64,000 nucleotides of DNA from Caballeronia jiangsuensis (lineage in GTDB: Bacteria; Pseudomonadota; Gammaproteobacteria; Burkholderiales; Burkholderiaceae), in the NCBI GenBank assembly GCA_000648925.1, contig JFHF01000035.1, positions 33,367 to 97,366 on the forward strand, read 5' to 3'. Shown here piece by piece: positions 51,092-58,967 of this stretch; position 1 is the stretch's first letter, and the number at the start of each line of letters is the position of its first letter. The position numbers and the translations under genes were made by a program. The notes under the pieces are model-generated. The model had not been told where the DNA came from. It made no database searches and was given only the letters and a program-made list of their open reading frames with translations.

Positions 51092-51523
51092 TTAGTCGCG
51101 CGAAGCACGGCGCTCGATCAGCGCGAGATAGGCATCGGTATCGGGCGGCGTGCCCGTGCGCTGCGCTTCCCAGATCACCTGTCCGAGACAATCCATGATC
51201 GCGTGCTGCGCGTCGTGCGGCGAGCCGAGGCGCGCGACCAGCTTGTCATGCGCGCGGCGGATGCCCGGCGGCTGATCGATCGACAATTGCTCGCTGATCG
51301 CGAGATGCATCGACAGATGCAGAAACGGATTGGTCTGGCCGCGATCGGGCGAGTAATCGGCTTCGCGCGATTCGGGTTTCGCGAGCGCGTCGTGATATTC
51401 CGGATGCTCGCCGATCCAGTCGGCGGCCATGCTTTCGAGCGGCGTCAGAATCTCGCCGGCGCGCTCCTTGCGCCAGGTTTCGGTAAAGAACTGGCGGACT
51501 TCGTCGCGGCTAGGGTTGAACAT
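51092..51523 (-). CDS. DUF1841 family protein
   Basis: 143 residues. FNPSRDEVRQFFTETWRKERAGEILTPLE and the HPEYHDAL, NPFLHLSMHLAISEQLSIDQPPGIR segments are the DUF1841 hallmark; the conserved histidines (HPEYH, HLSMHLAI) suggest a metal site, not demonstrated. Cytosolic protein of unknown function found widely in beta- and gamma-proteobacteria, often near rsxB-nth as here. It lies 73 bases downstream of nth on the same strand. Confidence 0.93.
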   Translation of the reverse strand: MFNPSRDEVRQFFTETWRKERAGEILTPLESMAADWIGEHPEYHDALAKPESREADYSPDRGQTNPFLHLSMHLAISEQLSIDQPPGIRRAHDKLVARLGSPHDAQHAIMDCLGQVIWEAQRTGTPPDTDAYLALIERRASRD

Positions 51524-51596
51524 AAGGTATTGATTCGATTGCGGGTTTCTGAACCCGCTATTGTAGACCGTGGCGCGTGCGGTCTGCCCAAACCGC

Positions 51597-52241
51597 TCAT
51601 TCGACCGGCGCGGGCGTCTTCGGCCGATATTCGCAGAGCGGCTCGATCGCGCAATGCCAGCACTCGGGCACGCGCGCCTTGCACACGTAACGCCCGTGCA
51701 GGATCAGCCAGTGATGCGCATCGTGCAGAAACTCTTTCGGCGTGAACTTTTCGAGCGCGGTCTCGACGGCGCGCACGTCCTTGCCGGGCGCGAGTCCCGT
51801 GCGATTCGCGACGCGGAAGATGTGCGTATCGACGGCGATGGTCGGCTGCCCGAACGCCGTGTTCAGAATGACGTTCGCCGTCTTGCGTCCGACGCCCGGC
51901 AGCGCTTCGAGCGCCTCGCGCTTGTCGGGCACGTCGCCGCCGTATTGATCGATGAGAATGCGGCACGTCGCGATCACGTTCTTCGCCTTGGTGCGATAAA
52001 GCCCGATCGTGCGGATGTATTCCGACACGCCTTCCTCGCCGAGGGCGAGCACCGCCGCCGGCGTGTTCGCGACGGGAAACATCTTGCGCATCGCCTTGTT
52101 GACGGAGACGTCGGTCGCCTGCGCGGAGAGCATCACGGCGATCAGCAGTTCGAAGGGCGTCGTGTATTCGAGCTCCGTCGTCGGATGCGGATCGATGCTT
52201 TGCAACGTCTCGTAGATGGCGCGGCGCTTCGTGGCGTTCAT
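51597..52241 (-). CDS. nth: Endonuclease III
   Basis: 214 residues, the standard length. The helix-hairpin-helix LPGVGRKTAN has catalytic Lys120, and AVDTHIFRVANRTG has Asp138. The [4Fe-4S] cluster cysteines are Cys187, Cys194, Cys197 and Cys203 in YVCKARVPECWHCAIEPLC. These numbers match E. coli Nth. It removes oxidised pyrimidines and cleaves the abasic site in base excision repair. The gene starts 16 bases after rsxB, so the two are co-transcribed, as in many proteobacteria. Confidence 0.97.
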   Translation of the reverse strand: MNATKRRAIYETLQSIDPHPTTELEYTTPFELLIAVMLSAQATDVSVNKAMRKMFPVANTPAAVLALGEEGVSEYIRTIGLYRTKAKNVIATCRILIDQYGGDVPDKREALEALPGVGRKTANVILNTAFGQPTIAVDTHIFRVANRTGLAPGKDVRAVETALEKFTPKEFLHDAHHWLILHGRYVCKARVPECWHCAIEPLCEYRPKTPAPVE

Positions 52242-52257
52242 GGTTCGATGTCCGTTC

Positions 52258-53127
52258 TCACGCGGGTTTGTCGCTTCGATCGCCCTCGCCGGGATGGGAC
52301 GCGTTTTCGTCGTCCTTCAGCCCGAGACGGCGACGGCGCTGCTCGGCGCTGTCGATCTGCGCTTGCACCGCGGCGCTCACGTGATCCGTGTTTTTCGGAC
52401 CTGCGCCGAGCTTCGCCATCTCTTCCTTCTTCTTGCGCGCGCGCTCCAGCGCGGCCTGAATGATCGCGCGTTTCTTTGCCTCCGGATCGTCGCTCGCGGC
52501 TTGCGTGGCAGCCGGCGCGACCGGTTGCGGCGACGGCGTTTGCGGCACCGGCTGGTCCTCGTGCGCCGCGCGCGCGGCCTGACGCGCGCTTGCCCGCGCC
52601 TCGGCGGCCGCGCGTTCGCGTTCGAGACGCGCCATGCGGCGGTCGTGCCGTGCGCGGGCCGCATCGGCTTCGTCCTGGCTCCATGCTTCCCAGCCGGTGC
52701 GCGTGCCGGTGACGGGCACCATCGCAATGCAATCGACGGGGCAGGGCGGCACGCACAGATCGCAACCCGTGCACAGTTCGGCGATGACCGTATGCATCTG
52801 CTTCGCCGCGCCGACGATCGCATCGACCGGACACGCCTGCATGCACAGCGTGCAACCGATGCATACGTTCTCGTCGATCACGGCGACGGGCCGCGCGCGC
52901 TCCAGGCCATGCGTCGTATCGAGAGGAATATCGGGCTTGCCGAGGAGCGCGGCCAGGCGCGCGACACCTTCGGCGCCGCCCGGCGGGCACTGGTTGTAGT
53001 TCGCCTCGCCCGCGGCGATGGCGTCGGCGTAAGGCCGGCAGGCGGGATAGCCGCACTTGGTGCATTGCGTCTGCGGCAGCAGATCTTCGATGCGCTCAGC
53101 GAGCGTCTTGGGAACGGTTGCGGTCAC
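52258..53127 (-). CDS. rsxB: RsxB/RnfB-like iron-sulfur electron transport protein
   Basis: 289 residues. An N-terminal [4Fe-4S] domain has CTKCGYPACRPYADA with a further Cys in YNQCPPGG. Two ferredoxin-type clusters follow in CIGCTLCMQACPVD and CTGCDLCVPPCPVD. After about residue 160 comes a long charged coiled-coil-like tail (DEADAARARHDRRMARLERERAAAEARAS and later KKRAIIQAALERARKKKEEM). The classical RnfB/RsxB N-terminal membrane helix is absent, and no other rnf/rsx genes are present. It may pass electrons to or from Nth-like clusters or act elsewhere; that is inference from the fixed rsxB-nth neighbourhood. Confidence 0.9.
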   Translation of the reverse strand: MTATVPKTLAERIEDLLPQTQCTKCGYPACRPYADAIAAGEANYNQCPPGGAEGVARLAALLGKPDIPLDTTHGLERARPVAVIDENVCIGCTLCMQACPVDAIVGAAKQMHTVIAELCTGCDLCVPPCPVDCIAMVPVTGTRTGWEAWSQDEADAARARHDRRMARLERERAAAEARASARQAARAAHEDQPVPQTPSPQPVAPAATQAASDDPEAKKRAIIQAALERARKKKEEMAKLGAGPKNTDHVSAAVQAQIDSAEQRRRRLGLKDDENASHPGEGDRSDKPA

Positions 53128-53339
53128 GGGGAATTGCGATGATGCCTTGGGGACTGGCGCAGCATGTGCGCGACATAGGCGAAGCGCGTGGCTGTGATCA
53201 CGTCCACAACGACGACGGCGGCACGCTGCCTGTTCGGCGCGTGTCCCGCTCTTTCGGTCACGCGCTCGGCTTTAATCGACATTATCGCCGAAGTCATCAA
53301 GAGTCGTGCCGAATGGCTTTCAATCCTAATTGCCAATGT
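53128..53339. other. Leader between rsxB and the candidate operator
   Basis: About 210 bases holding the rsxB promoter side of a divergent gap. No confident promoter is visible. Confidence 0.35.
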
Positions 53340-53364
53340 GCTTCGATGTGCGCATAATCGAAGC
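53340..53364. promoter_or_regulatory. Candidate operator upstream of the second tetR
   Basis: GCTTCGAT, 9-nt spacer, ATCGAAGC: perfect 8-bp arms. It lies about 125 bases before the TetR start codon in the rsxB-tetR gap, where an autoregulatory site would be expected. Binding is not shown. Confidence 0.45.
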
Positions 53365-53488
53365 GCTTTTCCGTTTGACCGCAGGACGGTGTTTCCCAAT
53401 AACCATGGGCAGCGCCCGTTCACGTCATGTACCCCAACGCGGGCCGCGTGACGCTAATCCGGCAACGCGGCTCCCGAGTCATGCCACC

Positions 53489-54121
53489 ATGAATCAGCCG
53501 AAAATCAAAAGAGATCCTGAAGGCACCCGGCGCCGTATTCTGCTTGCCGCCGCAGAGGAGTTCGCTGCAGGCGGTCTGTTCGGCGCCCGCGTCGACCAGA
53601 TTGCGCGCCGGGCGGAGACCAATGAACGCATGCTCTACTACTACTTCGGTAGCAAGGAGCAGTTATTCACCGCGGTGCTCGAACATGCTCTTTCGGCGCT
53701 CGTCGAAGCCGAACGCACGCTCGAACTCGACGGCATCGCGCCCATCGAAGCGATGACGCGTCTCGCGCATTTCGTCTGGGATTACTACCGGGATCACCCG
53801 GAATTGCTGCGCCTCATCAATAACGAAAATCTGCATGAGGCGAGATATATCAAAGGATCGAATCGAATCCGCGAACTCATTTCGCCGATCGTCGCGACGC
53901 TCACGGCTATTCTCGATCGTGGCCAGAAGGCCGGATTGTTTCGCACCGACGTCGATCCGCTCAAGCTCTACATCGTGCTGTCGGGACTCGGCTATTACAT
54001 CGTGTCGAACCGCTTCACGCTCGAAGCCACGTTCGGGCTCGATTTCAGCGAGCAAGGCCAGCGCGAGCAGATCGTCCGCATGAACACCGAGTTGCTGCTG
54101 GCTTATCTGACGCGCCGCTGA
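53489..54121 (+). CDS. TetR/AcrR family regulator (second copy)
   Basis: 210 residues. HTH at about 9-56: TRRRILLAAAEEFAAGGLFGARVDQIARRAETNERMLYYYFGSKEQLFTAVL. The effector domain contains LLRLINNENLHEARYIKGSN, closely paralleling RLVTIENIHGAKYIEQSK in the TetR at 11.8 kb, so the two are paralogues. The start is MNQPKIKRD because the preceding frame has no domain; ribosome site weak. It converges with phaZ through a very strong terminator and is divergent from rsxB. The target is unknown; repression of itself through the upstream palindrome is a reasonable guess. Confidence 0.87.
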   Translation: MNQPKIKRDPEGTRRRILLAAAEEFAAGGLFGARVDQIARRAETNERMLYYYFGSKEQLFTAVLEHALSALVEAERTLELDGIAPIEAMTRLAHFVWDYYRDHPELLRLINNENLHEARYIKGSNRIRELISPIVATLTAILDRGQKAGLFRTDVDPLKLYIVLSGLGYYIVSNRFTLEATFGLDFSEQGQREQIVRMNTELLLAYLTRR

Positions 54122-54155
54122 TCGGACGCTTTCGCGTTCGCGCCGTCTGAAGAAA

Positions 54156-54189
54156 AAAACGTCGCGCCTTTTGCAAGGCGCGACGTTTT
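54156..54189. terminator. Bidirectional terminator between tetR and phaZ
   Basis: 15-bp perfect stem AAAACGTCGCGCCTT with AAGGCGCGACGTTTT and a TTGC loop, with A and T runs on either side. It is one of the strongest hairpins in the window. Confidence 0.93.
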
Positions 54190-54227
54190 CGTTTGACGCG
54201 ATGGAATCGGTCCCGGCGCGTTCCTGC

Positions 54228-55499
54228 TTATGCGGGCACAGCTTCCGTCTTCGGCGTCTTGTCGTGTTCGAGAATGAACTCGCGCAATTGCGGATACACC
54301 ATCGTGCGCCAGCGGCGGCCCGAGAAAATGCCGTAGTGGCCGGCCTTCTCCGCCGTGAAATGGCGCTTGTGCTTCGGCGGAATGCCGGTGCAGAGATCGT
54401 GCGCGGCGCGCGTCTGGCCGCTGCCGGAGATGTCGTCGAGCTCGCCTTCGATCGTGAAGAGTGCGGTGTGCTTGATGTCCTGCGGACGCACGAGTTCGTC
54501 GTTGACTTCCCACGTGCCTTCGGCGAGCCGGAACTCCTGGAACACGACGCGGATCGTTTCGAGGTAATACTCGGCGGCCATGTCGAGCACGGCGTTGTAT
54601 TCGTCGTAGAAACGGCGATGTTGCTCGGCGTCGTCATCGTCGCCGCGCAGCAGATTTTGATAGAAGTCCCAATGGGCCGTGAGATGGCGTTCGGGATTCA
54701 TCGCGACGAAGCCCGCGTGCTGCAAAAAGCCCGGATAGACCTTGCGGCCCACACCCGGATAGTTCGCGGGCACGGTGTAGATGACGTTGTTCTCGAACCA
54801 CCCGTACGAGTGCTCGTTCGCGAGCGAGTTGACGGACGTGGGGCTGCGGCGCGCGTCGATCGGGCCGCCCATCATGGTCATCGTGCGGGGCGTGTCTTCG
54901 CCGCGGCTCGCCATCAGCGAAATGGCGGCGAGCACCGGCACGGTCGGCTGACACACCGAGATCACGTGCAGGTCCTTCGCGCCGATATGGCGGATGAACT
55001 CCTGGATGTATTCGACGTAATCGTCCAGATGGAACGGACCGTTCTCGGTCGGCACCATGCGCGCGTCGATCCAGTCGGTGATGTACACCTTGTGGTCCTG
55101 CAAAAGCGTCTTGACCGTATCGCGCAGCAGCGTGGAGTGGTGCCCGGAGAGCGGCGCGCACACGAGCACGATCGGCTCGTTCTTCAGCTTGGTGACGGTG
55201 GCGCTGTCGTCGGCGAAGCGCTTGAATCGCAGGAGACGGCAGAACGGCTTCTCGACCACCGTCTGCTCGACGATCGGAATGTTGTGTCCGTCCTTGACGA
55301 TCTGATGAATGCTGAACTCGGGCTTCTCGTAGTCCTTGCCGAGCCGGTAGAGCAACTCGTAACCCGCGGCCAGACGGCTCGAACCGGGAATATAGGCGAG
55401 CGGGCTGGCCGGGTTGACGAACGACTTCGATGCAGCTTCGGCCCATGCTGTGAGAGGAGACAGCATGGCTCGCTGAAATTCGTGAATTTGATAGAGCAT
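54228..55499 (-). CDS. phaZ: Intracellular polyhydroxyalkanoate (PHB) depolymerase
   Basis: 423 residues, matching the 419 of Ralstonia PhaZa1. The nucleophile is Cys183 in ISVCQPTVPVLAA, the same position as in PhaZa1; the AGHYGIFSGRRWR segment near the C-terminus carries the catalytic histidine. The N-terminus MLYQIHEFQRAMLSPLTAWAEAAS is the usual family start. The enzyme mobilises native polyhydroxybutyrate granules inside the cell to 3-hydroxybutyrate oligomers, implying that the host stores PHB. The ATG given begins the family sequence; a longer frame to 55550 is not supported. The leader is AT-rich. Confidence 0.95.
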   Translation of the reverse strand: MLYQIHEFQRAMLSPLTAWAEAASKSFVNPASPLAYIPGSSRLAAGYELLYRLGKDYEKPEFSIHQIVKDGHNIPIVEQTVVEKPFCRLLRFKRFADDSATVTKLKNEPIVLVCAPLSGHHSTLLRDTVKTLLQDHKVYITDWIDARMVPTENGPFHLDDYVEYIQEFIRHIGAKDLHVISVCQPTVPVLAAISLMASRGEDTPRTMTMMGGPIDARRSPTSVNSLANEHSYGWFENNVIYTVPANYPGVGRKVYPGFLQHAGFVAMNPERHLTAHWDFYQNLLRGDDDDAEQHRRFYDEYNAVLDMAAEYYLETIRVVFQEFRLAEGTWEVNDELVRPQDIKHTALFTIEGELDDISGSGQTRAAHDLCTGIPPKHKRHFTAEKAGHYGIFSGRRWRTMVYPQLREFILEHDKTPKTEAVPA

Positions 55500-55856
55500 G
55501 GTTGCCCCAGTAACTCCGGTGGAAACCGGCACGCCCGTTGATCCCGGCAAAGCATCCGGCGATGAGGCTCAACGGCATTCGATGACCCCCGGCGGCGCGG
55601 CGGGCTGTCGCCATGCTGCCGGGGCACTGTCTTTCCTGAAATGCTTCCTGCCTGCCTTTCCGTGCTGCCACCCGCGCAATATCGACTCTTGTACGACGAA
55701 CCTTGAGCGGAAGCAAGATTTTCCGCGTACTAAGCGTTCAATTCAATAAATCGGTCGGAATTGCCTGCGTGAAAACAACACATCCCGACATCCTACGTTT
55801 TGTGCATTGCACCAATATTACCGGGAAACGCCAATTTCATCAAACAAAACATAGAT
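55500..55856. other. phaZ upstream region
   Basis: 357 bases holding the phaZ promoter side and the end of the GH15 transcript. Around 55725-55860 the sequence is distinctly AT-richer than its surroundings (several runs of A and T), which is where a regulated promoter would be expected. No exact promoter or hairpin could be fixed. Confidence 0.4.
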
Positions 55857-57731
55857 TTATGACTTTCCTGTTGCAGCATCGATGGCAGCTTGCGCGTCCG
55901 GCTCGTCGTGGTTTTCCGGGCCGGATGGCTGGCCGATCGCCTTTGCCATCTCCTCTTCGTGCCGCATCAGATTCATTCCGGTATGCACTAGCGCCACGTG
56001 GGTAAAGGCCTGCGGGAAATTCCCGACCATGCGCCTGGCCACCGTGTCGTACTCCTCGGCCAGCAATCCGACATCGTTCGCGAGCCCGACGAGGCGCTCG
56101 AACATCTCGTGCGCTTCATCGATCCGGCCTTGCAGCGCCAGATTGTCGACCAGCCAGAAGCTACAAGCCAGAAACGTGCCTTCTCCGGGCGGCAAGCCAT
56201 CCGCGACTTCGGCGGTGTGATAACGCTTCACGAGCCCATCGTGCGTCAACTTGGTCTCGATCGCATGTACGGTTCCGGTCACTCGCGGATCTTTAGGCGG
56301 CAAAAATCCGAGCAACGGGATGAGAAGCAGGCTCGCATCGAGCGCATCGCTGTCGTAGGCCTGCGTGAAGGAGTTCAGTTCGGCGTTCCAGCTTTTCTTC
56401 AGCACCTCGGCACGGATGCGCGCGCGCATCTCGCGCCAATGGTCGATCGGCCCCCGCAGATCGAACTTTTCCGCCGATTTGATTGCGCGGTCGTAGGCGA
56501 CCCACGCCATGACCTTCGAGAACGTGAAGTGCTGGCGTCCGCCGCGCACTTCCCAGATGCCTTCGTCGGGCTGTTCCCATATCGTGTCGAGGTGTTGCAG
56601 CATGGCGCACTGGATCGACCAGGCGGTTTCGTCGCTCTGCAGACCGCCGACGCGCGCGAGATGCAGCGCGTTCATCACTTCGCCGTAGACGTCGAGCTGC
56701 AACTGATCGACCGCGCCATTGCCGATACGCACCGGCGATGCGCCCTCGTAGCCGGGAAGCCACGGGATCTCCCACTCGGGCAGGCGGCGCTCGCCCGCGA
56801 TGCCGTACATGATCTGGATCTGCGCCGGCGAGCCCGCCATCACGCGGCCCAGCCACGCCCGCCACGCGCGGGCTTCGTCGTAGTAGCCGCCGCGCATCAT
56901 CGCGAGCAGGGTGATGGTCGCATCGCGCAGCCAGCAGTAGCGATAGTCCCAGTTGCGCGTGCCGCCGAGCTGCTCCGGCAGCGAGGTCGTGGGCGCGGCG
57001 ACGATGCCGCCCGTCGGCTCGTAGGCGAGCGCCTTCAGCGTGATGAGCGAGCGGCGGATCGCGCTCGCCCAGCGGCCCTTGAGCTCGCTTTGCCCCGACC
57101 ATTCGCGCCAGTGGTTTTCGGTGCGCGCGAGTTGCGTGTGGGGATCGGACGCGTGCGGCAGACGCAGATGGGATTGCGAGTAGCACAGCGAGAAGGGCAC
57201 GCGTTCGCCCGCGCTCACGTCGAAGCTGGCGGCCGTATGCATGTTTTCGCCGACGAGGTCGACCGGCGTGCGCAGCACCGCGAGATCCGGTCCGGCGATC
57301 GCGCGAATGCCGCTGTCGTCGGGCAGACGGCTGACCCAGGGTACGGCCGAGCCGTAATCGAAGCGCAGCACGAGCTCCATCTTCATGCGCACCGTGCCGC
57401 GCCGTCCGATCACGATGCGCACGAGTTCCGAATGTCCGTTGCGCAAGGGCATGAAGTCGACGATCGTCACGGCGCCTTGCGATGTTTCGAAATCCGTTTC
57501 GAGGACCAGCGTGTCCTCGCGATAGCGACGGTTGACGACGGGCGTTTCGCCGTCGGGCATCTCGGGCGCGATGAGCCATCGGCCGTGCTCGGGCGTGCCG
57601 AGCAGCGCCGCGAAGCATGCGCCGGAGTCGAAGCGTGGCCAACAGAGCCAGTCGACGGAGCCGTCGCGGGAAATCAGGGCTGCGGTGTGGCCGTCGCCGA
57701 CCATCGCATAGTCTTCGATCAAAGCTGGCAT
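55857..57731 (-). CDS. Glycoside hydrolase family 15 protein (glucoamylase/trehalase-like)
   Basis: 624 residues without a signal peptide. An N-terminal beta-sandwich (IEDYAMVGDGHTAALISRDGSVDWLCWPRFDSGACFAALLG) is followed by an (alpha/alpha)6 barrel with SLPEQLGGTRNWDYRYCWLRDATITL. The probable general acid is in DEGIWEVRGGRQHFTFSK and the base in PPGEGTFLACSFWLVDNLALQGR. This subfamily includes bacterial GH15 enzymes acting on alpha-glucans and mycobacterial-type trehalases; substrate choice is not readable. It is transcribed singly toward phaZ with 357 bases between. The start MPALIEDYAM begins the domain; an upstream ATG 20 codons earlier is unlikely. Confidence 0.92.
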   Translation of the reverse strand: MPALIEDYAMVGDGHTAALISRDGSVDWLCWPRFDSGACFAALLGTPEHGRWLIAPEMPDGETPVVNRRYREDTLVLETDFETSQGAVTIVDFMPLRNGHSELVRIVIGRRGTVRMKMELVLRFDYGSAVPWVSRLPDDSGIRAIAGPDLAVLRTPVDLVGENMHTAASFDVSAGERVPFSLCYSQSHLRLPHASDPHTQLARTENHWREWSGQSELKGRWASAIRRSLITLKALAYEPTGGIVAAPTTSLPEQLGGTRNWDYRYCWLRDATITLLAMMRGGYYDEARAWRAWLGRVMAGSPAQIQIMYGIAGERRLPEWEIPWLPGYEGASPVRIGNGAVDQLQLDVYGEVMNALHLARVGGLQSDETAWSIQCAMLQHLDTIWEQPDEGIWEVRGGRQHFTFSKVMAWVAYDRAIKSAEKFDLRGPIDHWREMRARIRAEVLKKSWNAELNSFTQAYDSDALDASLLLIPLLGFLPPKDPRVTGTVHAIETKLTHDGLVKRYHTAEVADGLPPGEGTFLACSFWLVDNLALQGRIDEAHEMFERLVGLANDVGLLAEEYDTVARRMVGNFPQAFTHVALVHTGMNLMRHEEEMAKAIGQPSGPENHDEPDAQAAIDAATGKS

Positions 57732-58003
57732 AAGCGAACATCTTCCTGCTGGCGGCGCGGACCGAATCGAAACGCGCCGCGGGTTGAGCAAAAGATTCGG
57801 GACGCGGCGCGCCCCGAGCGAAGCGCGGCGTCAAGGACAAAGGAAGCGACCGACGCCACGCATGCTTTCTGGCCGCATTCTGCCGCAATCGTTCGTTGCA
57901 AGCAGAAAACCGGGCCGCGTGTGATCACGGCGCGCAACGGCCGATGCGACGGCAGTCCTGCCGCGATTGGCGGAAAAGCGCTAGCGATGCGCCGATCGCG
58001 CTG
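57732..58003. other. GH15 upstream region
   Basis: Leader side of the GH15 gene in a divergent gap of 473 bases. Apart from the plus-strand promoter listed next, I see no motif I would defend. Confidence 0.35.
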
Positions 58004-58033
58004 TTGAAAAAGCATTCGACTGATGTTTAGAAT
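58004..58033 (+). promoter_or_regulatory. Candidate sigma-70 promoter of the 82-residue protein gene
   Basis: TTGAAA, 18-bp spacer, TAGAAT. It is about 170 bases before the start codon of the next plus-strand gene. Confidence 0.5.
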
Positions 58034-58204
58034 GAAGTTTCGTGAAAGGTCGAAGCGCCGTTTCCTTTGTTATTCGCGGCGCTGAAACTCTTGCGCCTTT
58101 CGCGCGTCTTTCATGCATGACCCCGGCGCGTGACGCGCGAGCCATGCAACGGCCTGCGCGCTCCCGGCCGGTCCCTAACGTAGCGTTTTCGAGGAACGGA
58201 ACCC

Positions 58205-58453
58205 ATGCTCTATCCGTCGAAAGCCGACTGCATCGCCATTCTTTCCGCAGCAAGCCGCGTCTCGGATGCCGAGGCGCTTCTCGCGCTCGATCACAAGCAT
58301 CTCGGTCTGTCGCGCAACGCGATGGAAACCGCCGCCGCATTCCTCACGGAGCGCGGCTGCTTCAGCCGCTACACCTTCGGCGTCGCCGGCGTTTCGGTCG
58401 GTGCGTTGTCGTTGCAGGGACGCCTGCGTCTCGACCAGCTCGCGAACGGCTGA
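58205..58453 (+). CDS. 82-residue hypothetical protein
   Basis: A small soluble protein with three or four predicted helices (CIAILSAASRVSDAEALLALDHKHL, RNAMETAAAFLTERGCF) and a hydrophobic Gly/Val stretch (YTFGVAGVSVGALSLQGRLRLDQLA). The helix spacing and a basic final strand are reminiscent of winged-helix folds, but no motif is diagnostic. GAGGAACGG lies just before the ATG, a promoter-like element lies about 170 bases upstream, and a terminator follows, so it is probably a real single-gene unit. Function unknown. Confidence 0.65.
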   Translation: MLYPSKADCIAILSAASRVSDAEALLALDHKHLGLSRNAMETAAAFLTERGCFSRYTFGVAGVSVGALSLQGRLRLDQLANG

Positions 58454-58469
58454 CGATACACGCTCGCCC

Positions 58470-58497
58470 CACGCGGCCCATCCGCGTGTCCTTTTTT
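58470..58497 (+). terminator. Terminator of the 82-residue protein gene
   Basis: 7-bp stem CACGCGG with CCGCGTG, 5-nt loop, then TCC and six T. Confidence 0.8.
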
Positions 58498-58508
58498 CGT
58501 GACACTTT

Positions 58509-58542
58509 GCGCACGCGCACGGCTCAACCCGTGCGCGTGCGC
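58509..58542. repeat. 14-bp perfect inverted repeat between convergent genes
   Basis: GCGCACGCGCACGG pairs with CCGTGCGCGTGCGC around a 6-nt loop. It has no T-run on either strand, so it is not a standard terminator, but it could stop or stabilise the transcript of the DUF3096 gene, whose stop is 68 bases away. Confidence 0.6.
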
Positions 58543-58610
58543 TCGCGTTTGCGTTCGCATGTCCGGAACCGCCGGGATGAATCGGCGTCACAACGACAGT
58601 CTCGCGTCCG

Positions 58611-58763
58611 TCAGAAATGGGCCGATCCCATGCCGAACAGCCCGATCAGCCCGATCACGATCAGATAGATCGCGACGATGAAGTTCAGCAACCGCGGCAT
58701 GATGAGAATCAGGATCCCGGCGATCAGGGAAACGAGCGGGCCAAGGCTTAGGTGAATAGTCAT
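58611..58763 (-). CDS. DUF3096 small membrane protein
   Basis: 50 residues. MTIHLSLGPLVSLIAGILIL followed by IMPRLLNFIVAIYLIVIGLI is the DUF3096 signature: two short membrane helices joined by MPRLLN. Members are inner-membrane peptides of unknown function found across proteobacteria. AGGAG lies eight bases before the ATG. It is divergent from the lactonase gene and has a long in-frame extension upstream that is non-coding in appearance. Confidence 0.88.
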   Translation of the reverse strand: MTIHLSLGPLVSLIAGILILIMPRLLNFIVAIYLIVIGLIGLFGMGSAHF

Positions 58764-58967
58764 CGCGGCAACTCCTGTTGTTGGTTCGAATCGTGTCGGT
58801 TGGCCTGTCGTGCGTGGTGTATCTTGGCTGCGAACCCCGTCGCTCATGATGGCGGTCCACGCCGTTTGGAGCGAAATTTGCTCCCGCACGTCCTTGGGCC
58901 TTGCGATGCCGGCGAACTCGCGCGTCGCCCCCGATAACAAGCAGCAAAGAGACGATGAGGAGGTTTC

